30,779 nt of DNA from an uncultured Lachnospiraceae bacterium (lineage in GTDB: Bacteria > Bacillota > Clostridia > Lachnospirales > Lachnospiraceae): NCBI GenBank assembly GCA_910579425.1, contig CAJTVL010000047.1, positions 1 to 30,779 on the forward strand, written 5' to 3'. The notes below the pieces were generated by a model. The model did no database searches. It was not told the DNA's origin and was given only the letters and a program-made list of their open reading frames with translations. Below are positions 22,980 to 30,779 of the stretch, one piece after another. The stretch's first letter is position 1. Every line of letters begins with the position of its first letter. The position numbers and the translations under genes are program-made.

Positions 22980-24441
22980 TGATGAAAGGATTATTCTTAA
23001 CGGCTTACACATGATGATTGAAGATGATCTGGAGCTTCCGTTTTCCACCGACATCGTCACAGCCTCCAATGTTCCCAAGGCGATAGAATTTTTAAATTAT
23101 TTCACCCCTGACCTGATCTTGACTGATATCCGTATGCCTGTTATGGACGGATTTGAGCTCATCCGCCATGTAAGGGAAGAGCTTCCCGCTGTCAACATTG
23201 TCATTCTGACCAGCCATGCCGACTTTGAGTATGCCCAAAAAGCGATCCGCTTTCAGGTCACAGACTTTATCCTAAAGCCGGTTTCCGCAGAAATCCTGAA
23301 GAAAACACTCGAGGAGGCCTATTCCAGAAAGCAGGAAAAGGAACAGTCTGCCCTGCGCTTAGCCTTGCTGGAGCTGCGTAATATGATGCTTTATGATCTT
23401 TCATCCCAGGAACTGATCAGCACGCCCGAACAAATCCACCAAATATTCCCGCATACCTATTTTACGGTTGTTGTAATAAGTTTAACTCACACAGAGGATG
23501 CTTACCCCTCCATCCTTGAAAAGATATTGCTTGAGCATTACACCCTCTGCCACTGTTTTCTCCTTAAAGAGAAAGACCAGTTGATCGCAATCTGCAATCA
23601 TATACAGTTTTTTGTGAAACCCCGCGACTTGGAGCAGAGATTTTTCCAGGCCTCACATTGTAAAACTTTCTGGACAGGCATCAGCATCAGCTCTAATTCC
23701 TACAAATCGCTTCACAGTCTCTACTCCAATGCCCTTCAGCGGATTTTTTATGCACGGAATTTTGGAAAAAGCAGCTCTCTGGTAGAAATATCCCTCTTTT
23801 CCTATCAGGACTGTATACAGATATTTACAGAAAACGACTCCGGCAAGCTCCTTTCGCTTTTACAGGAATATCTGACAAGCATCGCTGCGGCTTCCTCCAA
23901 AGAGCTTATTTCCCCTCAGATGATCTATGACAGCTTTTTTCATAATATTTTTTTATATCTGGAAAACAACGGCATTTCGATTTCCTGTTCCGAATCGGTT
24001 CCCGTTTTCTGTCGTTCCGAAAATTTAGAGGCTCTGGTCACGGAAATTGCAGAAGTCCTTGGCTGTGTTAAGAACAAACTCCAGCAGAACAATGACTATT
24101 GCGGCAATGACGCTCTTATCCGGCAGTTGCTGGAATATATACGGCAGCATTTTAAAGAGGATATTTCTTTAGATGATCTGGCGGACTGCGTAGGGCTTCA
24201 CCCCAATTATGTCTGTTCTCTGTTCAAAAAAAGTGCCGGTCAGTCTTATCTGTCCTATCTTCACAAAGAGCGTCTGAATGCCGCCAAGAATCTGCTTTTG
24301 AGCACAGACTATACCATAGAACAAATTGCCGCTGAGGTAGGATACAGCAGTTCCTCCCAGTTGGCAAGGATTTTTCGGAAATATGAATCCCTCTCGCCTT
24401 CGGATTACCGTAATTCCCATGAAAACTCTTCGCGCTTCTGA
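22957..24441 (+). CDS. Response regulator, YesN family (REC plus AraC-type HTH)
   Basis: Partner of the kinase just upstream, 494 residues. The receiver domain has the acidic pair in MIIDDER, phosphoacceptor Asp57 in ILTDIRMPVMDG, Thr in ILTSHAD and Lys in FILKPVS. A long middle region of about 250 residues is typical of YesN. The C-terminal AraC-type domain (about 390-490) reads ISLDDLADCVGLHPNYVCSL for the first helix-turn-helix and IEQIAAEVGYSSSSQLARIF for the second. The ATG at 22957 lies inside the end of the kinase gene and is preceded by AAAGGG. It probably activates the minus-strand transporter-fucosidase operon; the three 19 bp-spaced repeats at 30580-30629 are candidate sites. Confidence 0.9.
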   Translation: MLRIMIIDDERIILNGLHMMIEDDLELPFSTDIVTASNVPKAIEFLNYFTPDLILTDIRMPVMDGFELIRHVREELPAVNIVILTSHADFEYAQKAIRFQVTDFILKPVSAEILKKTLEEAYSRKQEKEQSALRLALLELRNMMLYDLSSQELISTPEQIHQIFPHTYFTVVVISLTHTEDAYPSILEKILLEHYTLCHCFLLKEKDQLIAICNHIQFFVKPRDLEQRFFQASHCKTFWTGISISSNSYKSLHSLYSNALQRIFYARNFGKSSSLVEISLFSYQDCIQIFTENDSGKLLSLLQEYLTSIAAASSKELISPQMIYDSFFHNIFLYLENNGISISCSESVPVFCRSENLEALVTEIAEVLGCVKNKLQQNNDYCGNDALIRQLLEYIRQHFKEDISLDDLADCVGLHPNYVCSLFKKSAGQSYLSYLHKERLNAAKNLLLSTDYTIEQIAAEVGYSSSSQLARIFRKYESLSPSDYRNSHENSSRF

Positions 24442-24484
24442 CCGGATACTTTTCCGCTCTTCAATCCGGCTTCCTGCTAACAAT

Positions 24485-24515
24485 GCAGGGGCTTATGCCG
24501 CAGCAAAGCCCCTGC
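24485..24515. terminator. Hairpin between convergent regulator and fucosidase genes
   Basis: A perfect 10 bp stem GCAGGGGCTT (24485-24494) / AAGCCCCTGC (24506-24515) with an 11-base loop. It lies 44 bases past the regulator stop and 22 bases past the fucosidase stop. Neither strand has a good T run, so it may end transcription weakly or protect 3' ends. Confidence 0.6.
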
Positions 24516-24536
24516 CCTCTAAGCTATCCGATTTTT

Positions 24537-26843
24537 CTACCCGGATGACAGCTCCAGCTCCTTTCCGGCCTCAAGCTTAATCAGGGTACTCTCACCTCCG
24601 GCAATACCTACCCGGACCTCCTGTGTCCTGTCGCTGACAAGACAGGCTTTCACCCGGGAATCCTTCCATTCTATTTCTGCCCTGATACCGCCTCTGGCTC
24701 TCAATCCGCTTACCTTTCCCTCCCTCCATTCCGGAGGCAGCGCAGGAAGAATATGGATCTCACCCTCATGGCTTTGCAAAAGGATTTCAGCCACGCCAGC
24801 CGTATATCCGAAATTTCCGTCTATCTGGTAGGGAGGATGGGCGCACAAAAGATTCGGATAGACACCGCCGCCATGGATTGCGCCTGGTTGATCCGGATCT
24901 ACCAGACGGAACAGGTTGTTCACAATCCTCCCTACATGTTCCCCGTCCTTCAGTCTCGCCCACATGAGGATTTTCCATGCCAGACTCCATCCGGTTCCCT
25001 CATCTCCCCGGCTTTCCAGGCTCCTTCGGGCGGCTGTCATTAATTCCGGTGTACTGCGTGTAATCCCGCTGCCGGGGTGCAGCTCATAAAGATGGGAAAG
25101 GTGACGGTGATGGACATCCGCTTCTTTTAGCTCCTCATTCCATTCCATGATCCTGCCTTCAGAATCAATTGCAGGAGGCAGCATCTTTTCAAGAAGCCTT
25201 CCCGCTTCCTCTTCCAGATCATCCTTAAGCCCAAGCCGGCGGCAGCAATCCAGATAATCGCCAAGCAGGCTGCGGATGATGGCATTGCAGTTTTCACTGT
25301 AGGCTGCCACAGACACCTTCTGCCCCTCACAGATAAATTCGTTTTCCGGCGAAGTGGCCGGCGAAAGCACATAGCCCTCTTTTGTATCCGTTACTGTCTG
25401 CAGAAAGAACCGTACATTTTCTTTCAATATAGGATAAAGCACCTTCAGATATTCCCTGTCCCCATTAAATAAATACTGGTCATACAGATTCCGGCAAAGC
25501 CATGCATACCCCATAGGCCAAAAGCTCCACATGGCCCTTCCGTCTGCCGGGGAGGTTTTCCTCCAAATATCCGCATTGTGAAAACCACAGACTCCGTCAC
25601 ATCCAAAATAGGCTCTGGCCGTTCTCCTGCCGTCCTCTTCCATCTCCCTGCACATTCTCACGAGAGGTTCTGTCATCTCGTCCAGATTACAGGGGCCTGC
25701 AGGCCAGTAATTCATCTGAGTATTGATATTAATGGTATAATCGCAAAACCAGGGCGGAATCATCTCCTTATTCCAGATTCCCTGCAGATTCGCCGCCTGG
25801 GTCCCCGGCCTGGAGGCCGCAATCAGCAGGTATCTGCCATAGTGAAAAAGCAGGGCCGATAATCCCGGATCTTCCTTTCCTCCCTGCACATCCAAAAGCC
25901 GCTTTTTCAGATCCAGCTCCTCGGAAACCTCTCCCTTTAGCTCCAGCGACACCCGGTTGTAATAGGGCTGGTATTCCTCCAGATGTCTCTCTCTGATTCT
26001 CTCATACGATGCATCACAGCACAAATCCTTCTTCAGGCAGATGCTGGGATCACAGCCTTCCAGCTCCGGATGCTTATCATATCCCGCGAAACTGGAACGT
26101 ATGGCATAATAAAGAGTCACTTCCCTGGCGTTCCTCACTACCATGCCCTCCGGCATCTCCTCCATCCATCCGTCTTTGGTCACGGCCTTTCCCCAGCCTT
26201 CATAGCGCATCCCCATCTCCTTCGGCCGTTCTGAAAGAGTGGGAACTGCCTTTTCTCCTCCCGCTTCACTTTTAGTAAAGCTGTTCCTCCCGGGACAACG
26301 TCCGAAGGATTTCAACACCCCATCATCCAAACGGCTTCCGATCAGATACCCTCCTTCCGTCCAGATACGCACAGTAAGCGGCTGTTCCGATTTGATCCGG
26401 TATATCAGCACCTGATCCGGCTCACTGACCAGACAGCGCTTTTCTATCCGGCTTCCAAAATTTTTGTAACGGACGATTACTTCCGCAGTCTCTAAGTCAA
26501 GCTCCCTGTGATACTCTGTTATCTCCTCGTCCCCGTCAATCTCCAGGCAAAGATCCCCAAAAGGAACATACATCTGTGTATCCTCAGATTCTCCCAGCAC
26601 ACTTTCGGTTTCCTCCATCGCACGGACATAATCCTTTGCCATTGTAAGCTCCCTGATCTTTTCCAGATACCCTTTCGGCATTTCCTTCTGGGTCTGAACC
26701 GGATAACCTGACCAGAGCGTGTCTTCATTTAACGAAATCCGCTCCCTTTTCGTTCCCCCGTACACGGCTCCTCCGATCCTTCCATTCCCTAAGATCAAAG
26801 ACTCATGCCAGCCCCGTGCAGGCGTTTTGAAGATCAATTTCAT
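24537..26843 (-). CDS. GH95 alpha-L-fucosidase, cytoplasmic
   Basis: Glycoside hydrolase family 95 (alpha-1,2-L-fucosidase/alpha-L-galactosidase type), 768 residues. The N-terminal beta domain begins ARGWHESLILGNGRIGG, and the (alpha/alpha)6 barrel holds the active site. The residues matching the known bifidobacterial AfcA set are present: Asn372 and Asn374 in TININTQMNYWP, Glu500 in TSPENEF and Asp675 in QIDGNFG. No signal peptide is seen, so it should act on imported fucosylated oligosaccharides inside the cell. I chose the ATG at 26843, with AAAAGGAGGG upstream; a frame opening at 26903 has no ribosome site and starts in a hairpin. It is the last gene of the operon with two permeases and a binding protein. 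Substrate linkage (Fuc-alpha-1,2-Gal in mucin or milk glycans) is inferred from the family. Confidence 0.92.
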   Translation of the reverse strand: MKLIFKTPARGWHESLILGNGRIGGAVYGGTKRERISLNEDTLWSGYPVQTQKEMPKGYLEKIRELTMAKDYVRAMEETESVLGESEDTQMYVPFGDLCLEIDGDEEITEYHRELDLETAEVIVRYKNFGSRIEKRCLVSEPDQVLIYRIKSEQPLTVRIWTEGGYLIGSRLDDGVLKSFGRCPGRNSFTKSEAGGEKAVPTLSERPKEMGMRYEGWGKAVTKDGWMEEMPEGMVVRNAREVTLYYAIRSSFAGYDKHPELEGCDPSICLKKDLCCDASYERIRERHLEEYQPYYNRVSLELKGEVSEELDLKKRLLDVQGGKEDPGLSALLFHYGRYLLIAASRPGTQAANLQGIWNKEMIPPWFCDYTININTQMNYWPAGPCNLDEMTEPLVRMCREMEEDGRRTARAYFGCDGVCGFHNADIWRKTSPADGRAMWSFWPMGYAWLCRNLYDQYLFNGDREYLKVLYPILKENVRFFLQTVTDTKEGYVLSPATSPENEFICEGQKVSVAAYSENCNAIIRSLLGDYLDCCRRLGLKDDLEEEAGRLLEKMLPPAIDSEGRIMEWNEELKEADVHHRHLSHLYELHPGSGITRSTPELMTAARRSLESRGDEGTGWSLAWKILMWARLKDGEHVGRIVNNLFRLVDPDQPGAIHGGGVYPNLLCAHPPYQIDGNFGYTAGVAEILLQSHEGEIHILPALPPEWREGKVSGLRARGGIRAEIEWKDSRVKACLVSDRTQEVRVGIAGGESTLIKLEAGKELELSSG

Positions 26844-26881
26844 AGCAGCCCTCCTTTTTATTTCTTTTTTGTTCAGCAAAC

Positions 26882-26907
26882 CAGGATGGCCCATACGGGC
26901 CATCCTG
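26882..26907. terminator. Intercistronic hairpin between binding protein and fucosidase genes
   Basis: An 11 bp stem CAGGATGGCCC (26882-26892) / GGGCCATCCTG (26897-26907), loop ATAC, right after the binding-protein stop on the minus strand. There is no T run. It most likely stabilises the receptor mRNA or attenuates reading into the fucosidase gene. Confidence 0.6.
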
Positions 26908-26924
26908 CCGCTTAACAGAGTCTT

Positions 26925-28577
26925 TTAAAATCCGAAATCTTCCTTTACCTCAGCAACCCTGTTTGTCATGTATTCGTTTAATTGCTGAACTCCGATCTTA
27001 TCCAGCAACGCCATATACTCCGCATAGGCGGCCTCAAACTCTTCGTCTGTTTTTGCCGTATAGATTTTAGCAAGCTCCGCCTCTCTTGCCTCATTAATTT
27101 TGGCTCTGATCACACCCTCGTCGCTGCTTGAAACAGGCGCCGCGATACTGATCTCCGGATGAATCATCTTTTCGGGCTTGTTCTTTGCAAATGCATCCAA
27201 AAGCTCCTGATCCAATCCTGCATAATAGGTATACTGTTCTGAAAGCTCCGTGGTACACATATAATAGTTATTGTTATAGGTGGAAACCATGCGCTCGCTG
27301 TCTTTTACGGTTTCCTTCCACTCATCCGAGAATACCGGCATGCCGCTGCTCTCATCCATGGTCCAGTCGATGCCTTCTCTTCCCCAAAGAGCCAGATGCT
27401 GCCCTTCCTCACTGTTCATATATGCGATCATTTTAATCGCCGCTTCCGGATCCTTACAGTTCTTGGAAATAAACACCCCTGCCCATCCTGAGTTAATACT
27501 CAGCTCCGGCTCGTTTCCTTCCACATATACGAAGGGCGCCCACTTCGCTTCAGGGATATTTTCCTCAGTAGACGTCTGAAGCTGGGACATTTGAGTCGGA
27601 CGTGCATTCCATTCATACATAAAGCACTGACCGCTTATCGCCTGCTGTTTGGCATCGTCCTCATTGGTAATCGCCAGATTCTCTTCCGGGAATAATCCCT
27701 CCTGGTACATCTGATTTACAAATTTCACGTATTCATAGAAATTATCGGATGTATCTCTGAAGATTATACTGCCGTCATCATCAAAAATATAATCTACATT
27801 GGTCCCGAACCAAACTGACATCACGCCAAATCTCCAGTAAGGATTACCGCCGCAGATCGGAATCATATCCGGATACTGTTCCTTCACCATCTTAAGTACA
27901 TTAAATACATCCTCCTTGGTATTCATAGCCGGGCTCCCCATAGCCTCCCAGATGTCCTTACGATAGTAGCCGCATGCCACGGTTACGATACTTTCATTGG
28001 CGTTTGCCCAATCCTCAGCACTGTTATAATTCTGAATGATGGTATAATAGTGATCATCATCTGCATTCGCATTGTGGCTCTTGGCAATTGCAATCCGATC
28101 AGAGGAAGGCTCCCAGTCTATTCCGTAAGTCTCAATCAGTTCATCATAGCTCCAGCAAAGATTGCTGTCACACAGACGGTCTATTTCACTGTCTGTGAAT
28201 ATAACATCCGGCAGATCTCCGGAAGCGATCATAAGGCCAAGCTGACTGTCATCTGCCGTTCTTGTGACATCAAAATAAACACCGCCGTTTTTCGTCAATT
28301 CCTCCGGAATAATTCCGGTCCAGCTATCCGTAGGGAACCATGAAAAATTAAGATACAGATCAAGATTTACAGCATCCCCTGCGGCCGCACTTTTTTCTCC
28401 TTCAGTCTCTGTGCCTCCCTCTGCAGCTTTATCAGCGCTGTCATCCTTCGCTTCAGTTCCCGCATCCGCTGCCGTCTGAGAGCCTGCATCCTCACCTTCT
28501 GTGGTGTCCGTACAGCCTGTCAGCAATGTCGTCAGCATTGCCGCCGCCAGCACTAAAGCCAACAATTTCTTCTTCAT
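26925..28577 (-). CDS. Carbohydrate ABC transporter solute-binding lipoprotein (LplA type)
   Basis: The receptor of the second importer, 550 residues. The signal peptide MKKKLLALVLAAAML ends in the lipobox LLTGC with lipidated Cys22. An acidic, Ala/Glu/Asp/Thr-rich linker of about 50 residues follows before the binding domain starts near NLDLYLNFSWFPTDSW. The ATG at 28577 has GGAGG upstream; the in-frame ATG at 28598 lacks a site. It lies 83 bases after the YtcP-type permease and 81 bases before the fucosidase gene. The presence of a fucosidase suggests a fucosylated oligosaccharide ligand. It is only distantly similar by eye to the other receptor in this window. Confidence 0.88.
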   Translation of the reverse strand: MKKKLLALVLAAAMLTTLLTGCTDTTEGEDAGSQTAADAGTEAKDDSADKAAEGGTETEGEKSAAAGDAVNLDLYLNFSWFPTDSWTGIIPEELTKNGGVYFDVTRTADDSQLGLMIASGDLPDVIFTDSEIDRLCDSNLCWSYDELIETYGIDWEPSSDRIAIAKSHNANADDDHYYTIIQNYNSAEDWANANESIVTVACGYYRKDIWEAMGSPAMNTKEDVFNVLKMVKEQYPDMIPICGGNPYWRFGVMSVWFGTNVDYIFDDDGSIIFRDTSDNFYEYVKFVNQMYQEGLFPEENLAITNEDDAKQQAISGQCFMYEWNARPTQMSQLQTSTEENIPEAKWAPFVYVEGNEPELSINSGWAGVFISKNCKDPEAAIKMIAYMNSEEGQHLALWGREGIDWTMDESSGMPVFSDEWKETVKDSERMVSTYNNNYYMCTTELSEQYTYYAGLDQELLDAFAKNKPEKMIHPEISIAAPVSSSDEGVIRAKINEAREAELAKIYTAKTDEEFEAAYAEYMALLDKIGVQQLNEYMTNRVAEVKEDFGF

Positions 28578-28660
28578 ACTTTTACCTCCTATTCTCACTT
28601 TTAAGTTTCTATAGCGAACCCGAAACCCGGGAACCTATCTGAACAAAATACTGTCCCTCC

Positions 28661-29557
28661 CTATTCCTTAACTGCCCCGACCATCATTCCGGTCACAAAA
28701 TATTTCTGCAAAAACGGATAGATAAATATGATCGGCAGCACAGAAATCACCATCGCCGCAAGCTGGACCGAGAGGGTTGTGGTACTTGAGCCCATATGCG
28801 CCGCCGCATTGGCGTCACTCGGCGCCTGATTCTGGTTGATCACCTCCATCATCAAATACGGCAGCGTCCGCAGCGTTTTAGTCTTAATAAAAAAAGTTGA
28901 ATCATACCAGTTATTCCAATGTCCTACTCCGGTAAACAAAGCCAGAGTAGCCATAAAAGGCTTGGAAATAGGTACTATAATTTTTGCAAAGACCGTAAGC
29001 TCGCTCGCCCCGTCAATCTTCGCCGATTCCCTCAAAGATGCCGGAATCCCTTCAAAAAATGTTCTTCCTATCGTAATATAAAACAGGCTGAGCATCCCCG
29101 GTATCACATAAACCAAAAAGCTGTCCAGCAGATGGAGTCCTCTCAGCAAGGTATAGTAAGGAATAATACCTCCCGAAAAATACATGCAGATAATGATAAA
29201 GGTCATGTACAATTTCCGCCCCACCAAATCCTCAAAGGAAAGCGCATAAGCCACCAGAGTAGTAAAAGCAACTCCCAACGCCGTTCCCACCAGGGTTCTC
29301 AGGAAGGTAACCAGCAATGCACGCAGCCACTTCAGGTCATTAAAAAATTTTCCATAATTAACCAGCGTAAACTTCCTTGGAAACCAGTAGATCCCCCCCA
29401 TGCTGGAATCAATCCCCTCATTGAAGGAAAGCATAAACACAAAATAAAAAGGATACAGCGTCATAAATAAGATCAAAAGAGAGATTACATAGATAGATAT
29501 ATCCATGATCCAGTCCTCTCTGTTCCTTCTTCTTCCGGAAATATTTCTTTTCTTCAT
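28661..29557 (-). CDS. Carbohydrate ABC transporter permease (YtcP/LplC type)
   Basis: A 298-residue MetI-like permease with a basic N-terminus and about six membrane segments. The EAA loop reads RESAKIDGASELTVFAKIIVP, so the second position is Ser rather than Ala. It ends YPFLQKYFVTGMMVGAVKE, close to the other YtcP-type protein in this window. The ATG at 29557 has GGGAGGGAG upstream and lies 12 bases after the LplB-type gene. Functions with that subunit as the channel; no ATPase gene is nearby. Confidence 0.88.
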   Translation of the reverse strand: MKKRNISGRRRNREDWIMDISIYVISLLILFMTLYPFYFVFMLSFNEGIDSSMGGIYWFPRKFTLVNYGKFFNDLKWLRALLVTFLRTLVGTALGVAFTTLVAYALSFEDLVGRKLYMTFIIICMYFSGGIIPYYTLLRGLHLLDSFLVYVIPGMLSLFYITIGRTFFEGIPASLRESAKIDGASELTVFAKIIVPISKPFMATLALFTGVGHWNNWYDSTFFIKTKTLRTLPYLMMEVINQNQAPSDANAAAHMGSSTTTLSVQLAAMVISVLPIIFIYPFLQKYFVTGMMVGAVKE

Positions 29558-29569
29558 AACGCTCCCTCC

Positions 29570-30514
29570 CTAGAACAGACCGGAACCGGCCATTTTCTTT
29601 GACGCGAAATTACTGACAAATATCAATATCAGCGAAATCACTGACTGGATCAGGCCAACTGCAGTTGCATAGGCATACCTTCCCTGTGATAGACCTACAT
29701 CAAACACATAGGTCTGGATGATGTCAGAAGTCGCGGCATTTAAGCTGTTGCCAAGCAGGTAGCTCTGCTCAAAATTGGAACCGCTCAGGCCCCCTCCGAA
29801 CAGATTTCCCATTGTCATGATAAGCACTACCACAATGGTGCTCTTGATACAGGGAAGCGTAATAAACAAAATCCTCTGCATTCTTGACGCTCCATCAATC
29901 TGTGCTGCCTCGTAATAATCGTTACTGATACCTGTAATTGCCGCAAGAAAGATGATCGTCCACCACCCCATTTCCTTCCACACATCCAGGAATACTGCAA
30001 GCCCCCAAAACTTATCCGGATCGGTTAAAAAACCCACAGGTCCATTGGTAATATGAAGCGCCTGAAGCAGTGTATTGATAATACCGGTCTGCGAAAAGAA
30101 TTGATACGCAATATTGGAAATGATAACCCAGGAAATAAAATGCGGCAGATAGCTGCATGTCTGAAGCAGTTTTTTAAATCCCAGATTCCGGATTTCATTT
30201 ACCATCAGCGCAAAAATAATTGGAAGCGGAAACGAAAAAATGATCTTCAGGACACTTAACGCCACAGTATTCCTGACCAGCCTTCCAAACTTATAATCGG
30301 TCACAAATTCCTTAAAATACTTAAATCCCACCCACTCGCTCGTTAAAATCCCCTTCACCCCAGAAGAAATATTATAGTCTTTGAAGCCCATGATGATACC
30401 AAACATTGGAATCAGGTTGAAAATAATAAGATAAATCATCCCCGCCCACACAAAAGCCTGTATCGCTCCCTGCTTCCGAAATTTCTGGCGCCATGTCTGT
30501 TGCTTTGCCTTCAT
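29570..30514 (-). CDS. Carbohydrate ABC transporter permease (LplB type)
   Basis: The first gene of the fucosidase operon, 314 residues. It has a basic N-terminus (MKAKQQTWRQKFRKQ), a first membrane segment around AFVWAGMIYLIIFNLIP, GIIMGFKDYNIS, the EAA loop YEAAQIDGASRMQRILFITLP, and the family ending ASKKMAGSGLF. I chose the ATG at 30514, which follows GGGGAGGG; a frame opening at 30622 would place the start upstream of the promoter and lacks a site. Confidence 0.88.
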   Translation of the reverse strand: MKAKQQTWRQKFRKQGAIQAFVWAGMIYLIIFNLIPMFGIIMGFKDYNISSGVKGILTSEWVGFKYFKEFVTDYKFGRLVRNTVALSVLKIIFSFPLPIIFALMVNEIRNLGFKKLLQTCSYLPHFISWVIISNIAYQFFSQTGIINTLLQALHITNGPVGFLTDPDKFWGLAVFLDVWKEMGWWTIIFLAAITGISNDYYEAAQIDGASRMQRILFITLPCIKSTIVVVLIMTMGNLFGGGLSGSNFEQSYLLGNSLNAATSDIIQTYVFDVGLSQGRYAYATAVGLIQSVISLILIFVSNFASKKMAGSGLF

Positions 30515-30547
30515 CAATCCCTCCCCTTTCATTTCTTTAATGCGGTT

Positions 30548-30576
30548 ATTATAGCATAGTGAAACCATAACATAAA
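30548..30576 (-). promoter_or_regulatory. Extended -10 promoter of the fucosidase-transporter operon
   Basis: On the minus strand TGC precedes a perfect TATAAT (30548-30553), an extended -10. The -35 zone 17 bases upstream (TTTATG, 30571-30576) is poor, consistent with activator dependence. The start codon is about 34 bases downstream. Confidence 0.62.
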
Positions 30577-30579
30577 ACA

Positions 30580-30629
30580 AACAATTTTTAAGGCATTTTG
30601 CAAAAATTAATATTCCATGCAATTCTTAA
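30580..30629 (-). promoter_or_regulatory. Three direct repeats at 19 bp steps, candidate YesN operator
   Basis: On the minus strand TTAAGAATTGCA (30618-30629), TTAATTTTTGCA (30599-30610) and TTAAAAATTGTT (30580-30591) share TTAA....TTG and recur exactly every 19 bases. The nearest copy abuts the weak -35. Direct repeats about two helical turns apart next to a weak promoter are the usual layout for AraC-type activators. The assignment to the nearby YesN protein is inference. Confidence 0.5.
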
Positions 30630-30708
30630 TATATGGCCAAACTATTATTAACACACAAGAAAATAAATTTAATAATAGTGAAAATGCACAAAAACAGGAG
30701 AGTACATC

Positions 30709-30779
30709 ATGTTCTGCGCTACAAACCGAATCCCCGATGTAATGCGAATCAGCAATGTGTGGCTGATTCCAAAGACTGC
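30709..30779 (+). CDS. 5' end of a gene resembling a small helix-turn-helix protein (partial)
   Basis: A frame opens with ATG at 30709, preceded by AGGAG (30696-30700), and is still open at the window edge after 23 codons. The reading NRIPDVMRISNVWLIPK resembles the second half of small MerR/excisionase-like DNA-binding proteins that read GRIPGAV.FG..W.IP.DA. The helix-turn-helix part that normally comes first is not encoded just upstream: a stop lies in frame at 30679. It may be a truncated relative. The rest of 30630-30708 is A/T-rich and shows nothing else firm. Confidence 0.45.
   Translation, partial: MFCATNRIPDVMRISNVWLIPKT

Noticed and set aside
28578..28660. CCCGGG/TTTCGGG palindromic run between permease and receptor genes
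   Set aside because: Only a 4 bp stem with a short loop; not enough for a terminator or riboswitch.
1..30779. CRISPR arrays, phage genes, toxin-antitoxin pairs, BGC-type genes
   Set aside because: None of the repeats has the spacing of an array and no gene in the window fits these classes.

Overview
The window looks like chromosome of a gut-type Clostridia, most likely a member of the Lachnospiraceae. The reasons are: strong AGGAGG-type ribosome binding sites; two LplA/LplB/YtcP-type carbohydrate ABC importers without an ATPase gene; a YesM/YesN-type two-component pair; a Firmicutes T-box leader in front of ileS; and a mid-range base composition. The genus cannot be fixed from the sequence alone. 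No rRNA, tRNA, CRISPR array, prophage or transposase gene was seen.

Layout. Bases 1-800 hold a decayed AAA-ATPase/PD-(D/E)XK nuclease pseudogene. A tandem-domain PPK2 enzyme (polyphosphate:AMP phosphotransferase) follows at 893-2362, minus strand. From 7686 down to 2650 runs a minus-strand operon: cytoplasmic Cys-type sulfatase, two sugar ABC permeases, and a lipoprotein solute-binding protein. An AraC regulator is divergent from it (8003-8860). A housekeeping block comes next: glycogen phosphorylase, then isoleucyl-tRNA synthetase with an Ile-specifier T-box. Between them lies a 144 bp MITE-like element with perfect terminal inverted repeats and an 8 bp duplicated target. An orphan AAA/DUF234 ATPase, an Eis-family acetyltransferase, nicotinate phosphoribosyltransferase and an M20 amidohydrolase follow. 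From 21105 to 30514 is a second glycan locus: a YesM kinase and YesN regulator on the plus strand converge on a minus-strand operon of two permeases, a solute-binding lipoprotein and a GH95 alpha-L-fucosidase. A new plus-strand gene begins at the right edge.

How the parts fit. The two importer loci have the same plan: a regulator, LplB- and YtcP-type permeases, a lipoprotein binding protein and one cytoplasmic glycan-trimming enzyme (a sulfatase in one, a fucosidase in the other). Both lack an ATPase and presumably borrow a shared MsmX-type subunit. Together they suggest uptake of intact sulfated and fucosylated oligosaccharides, such as mucin-type glycans, followed by desulfation and defucosylation inside the cell. 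That substrate is an inference.

The most useful non-genic signals are three: three direct repeats at an exact 19 bp step in front of the fucosidase operon (a candidate YesN operator); the MITE-like element after ileS; and a short palindromic repeat that occurs twice in intergenic DNA. I did not find a clearly new multi-gene system.
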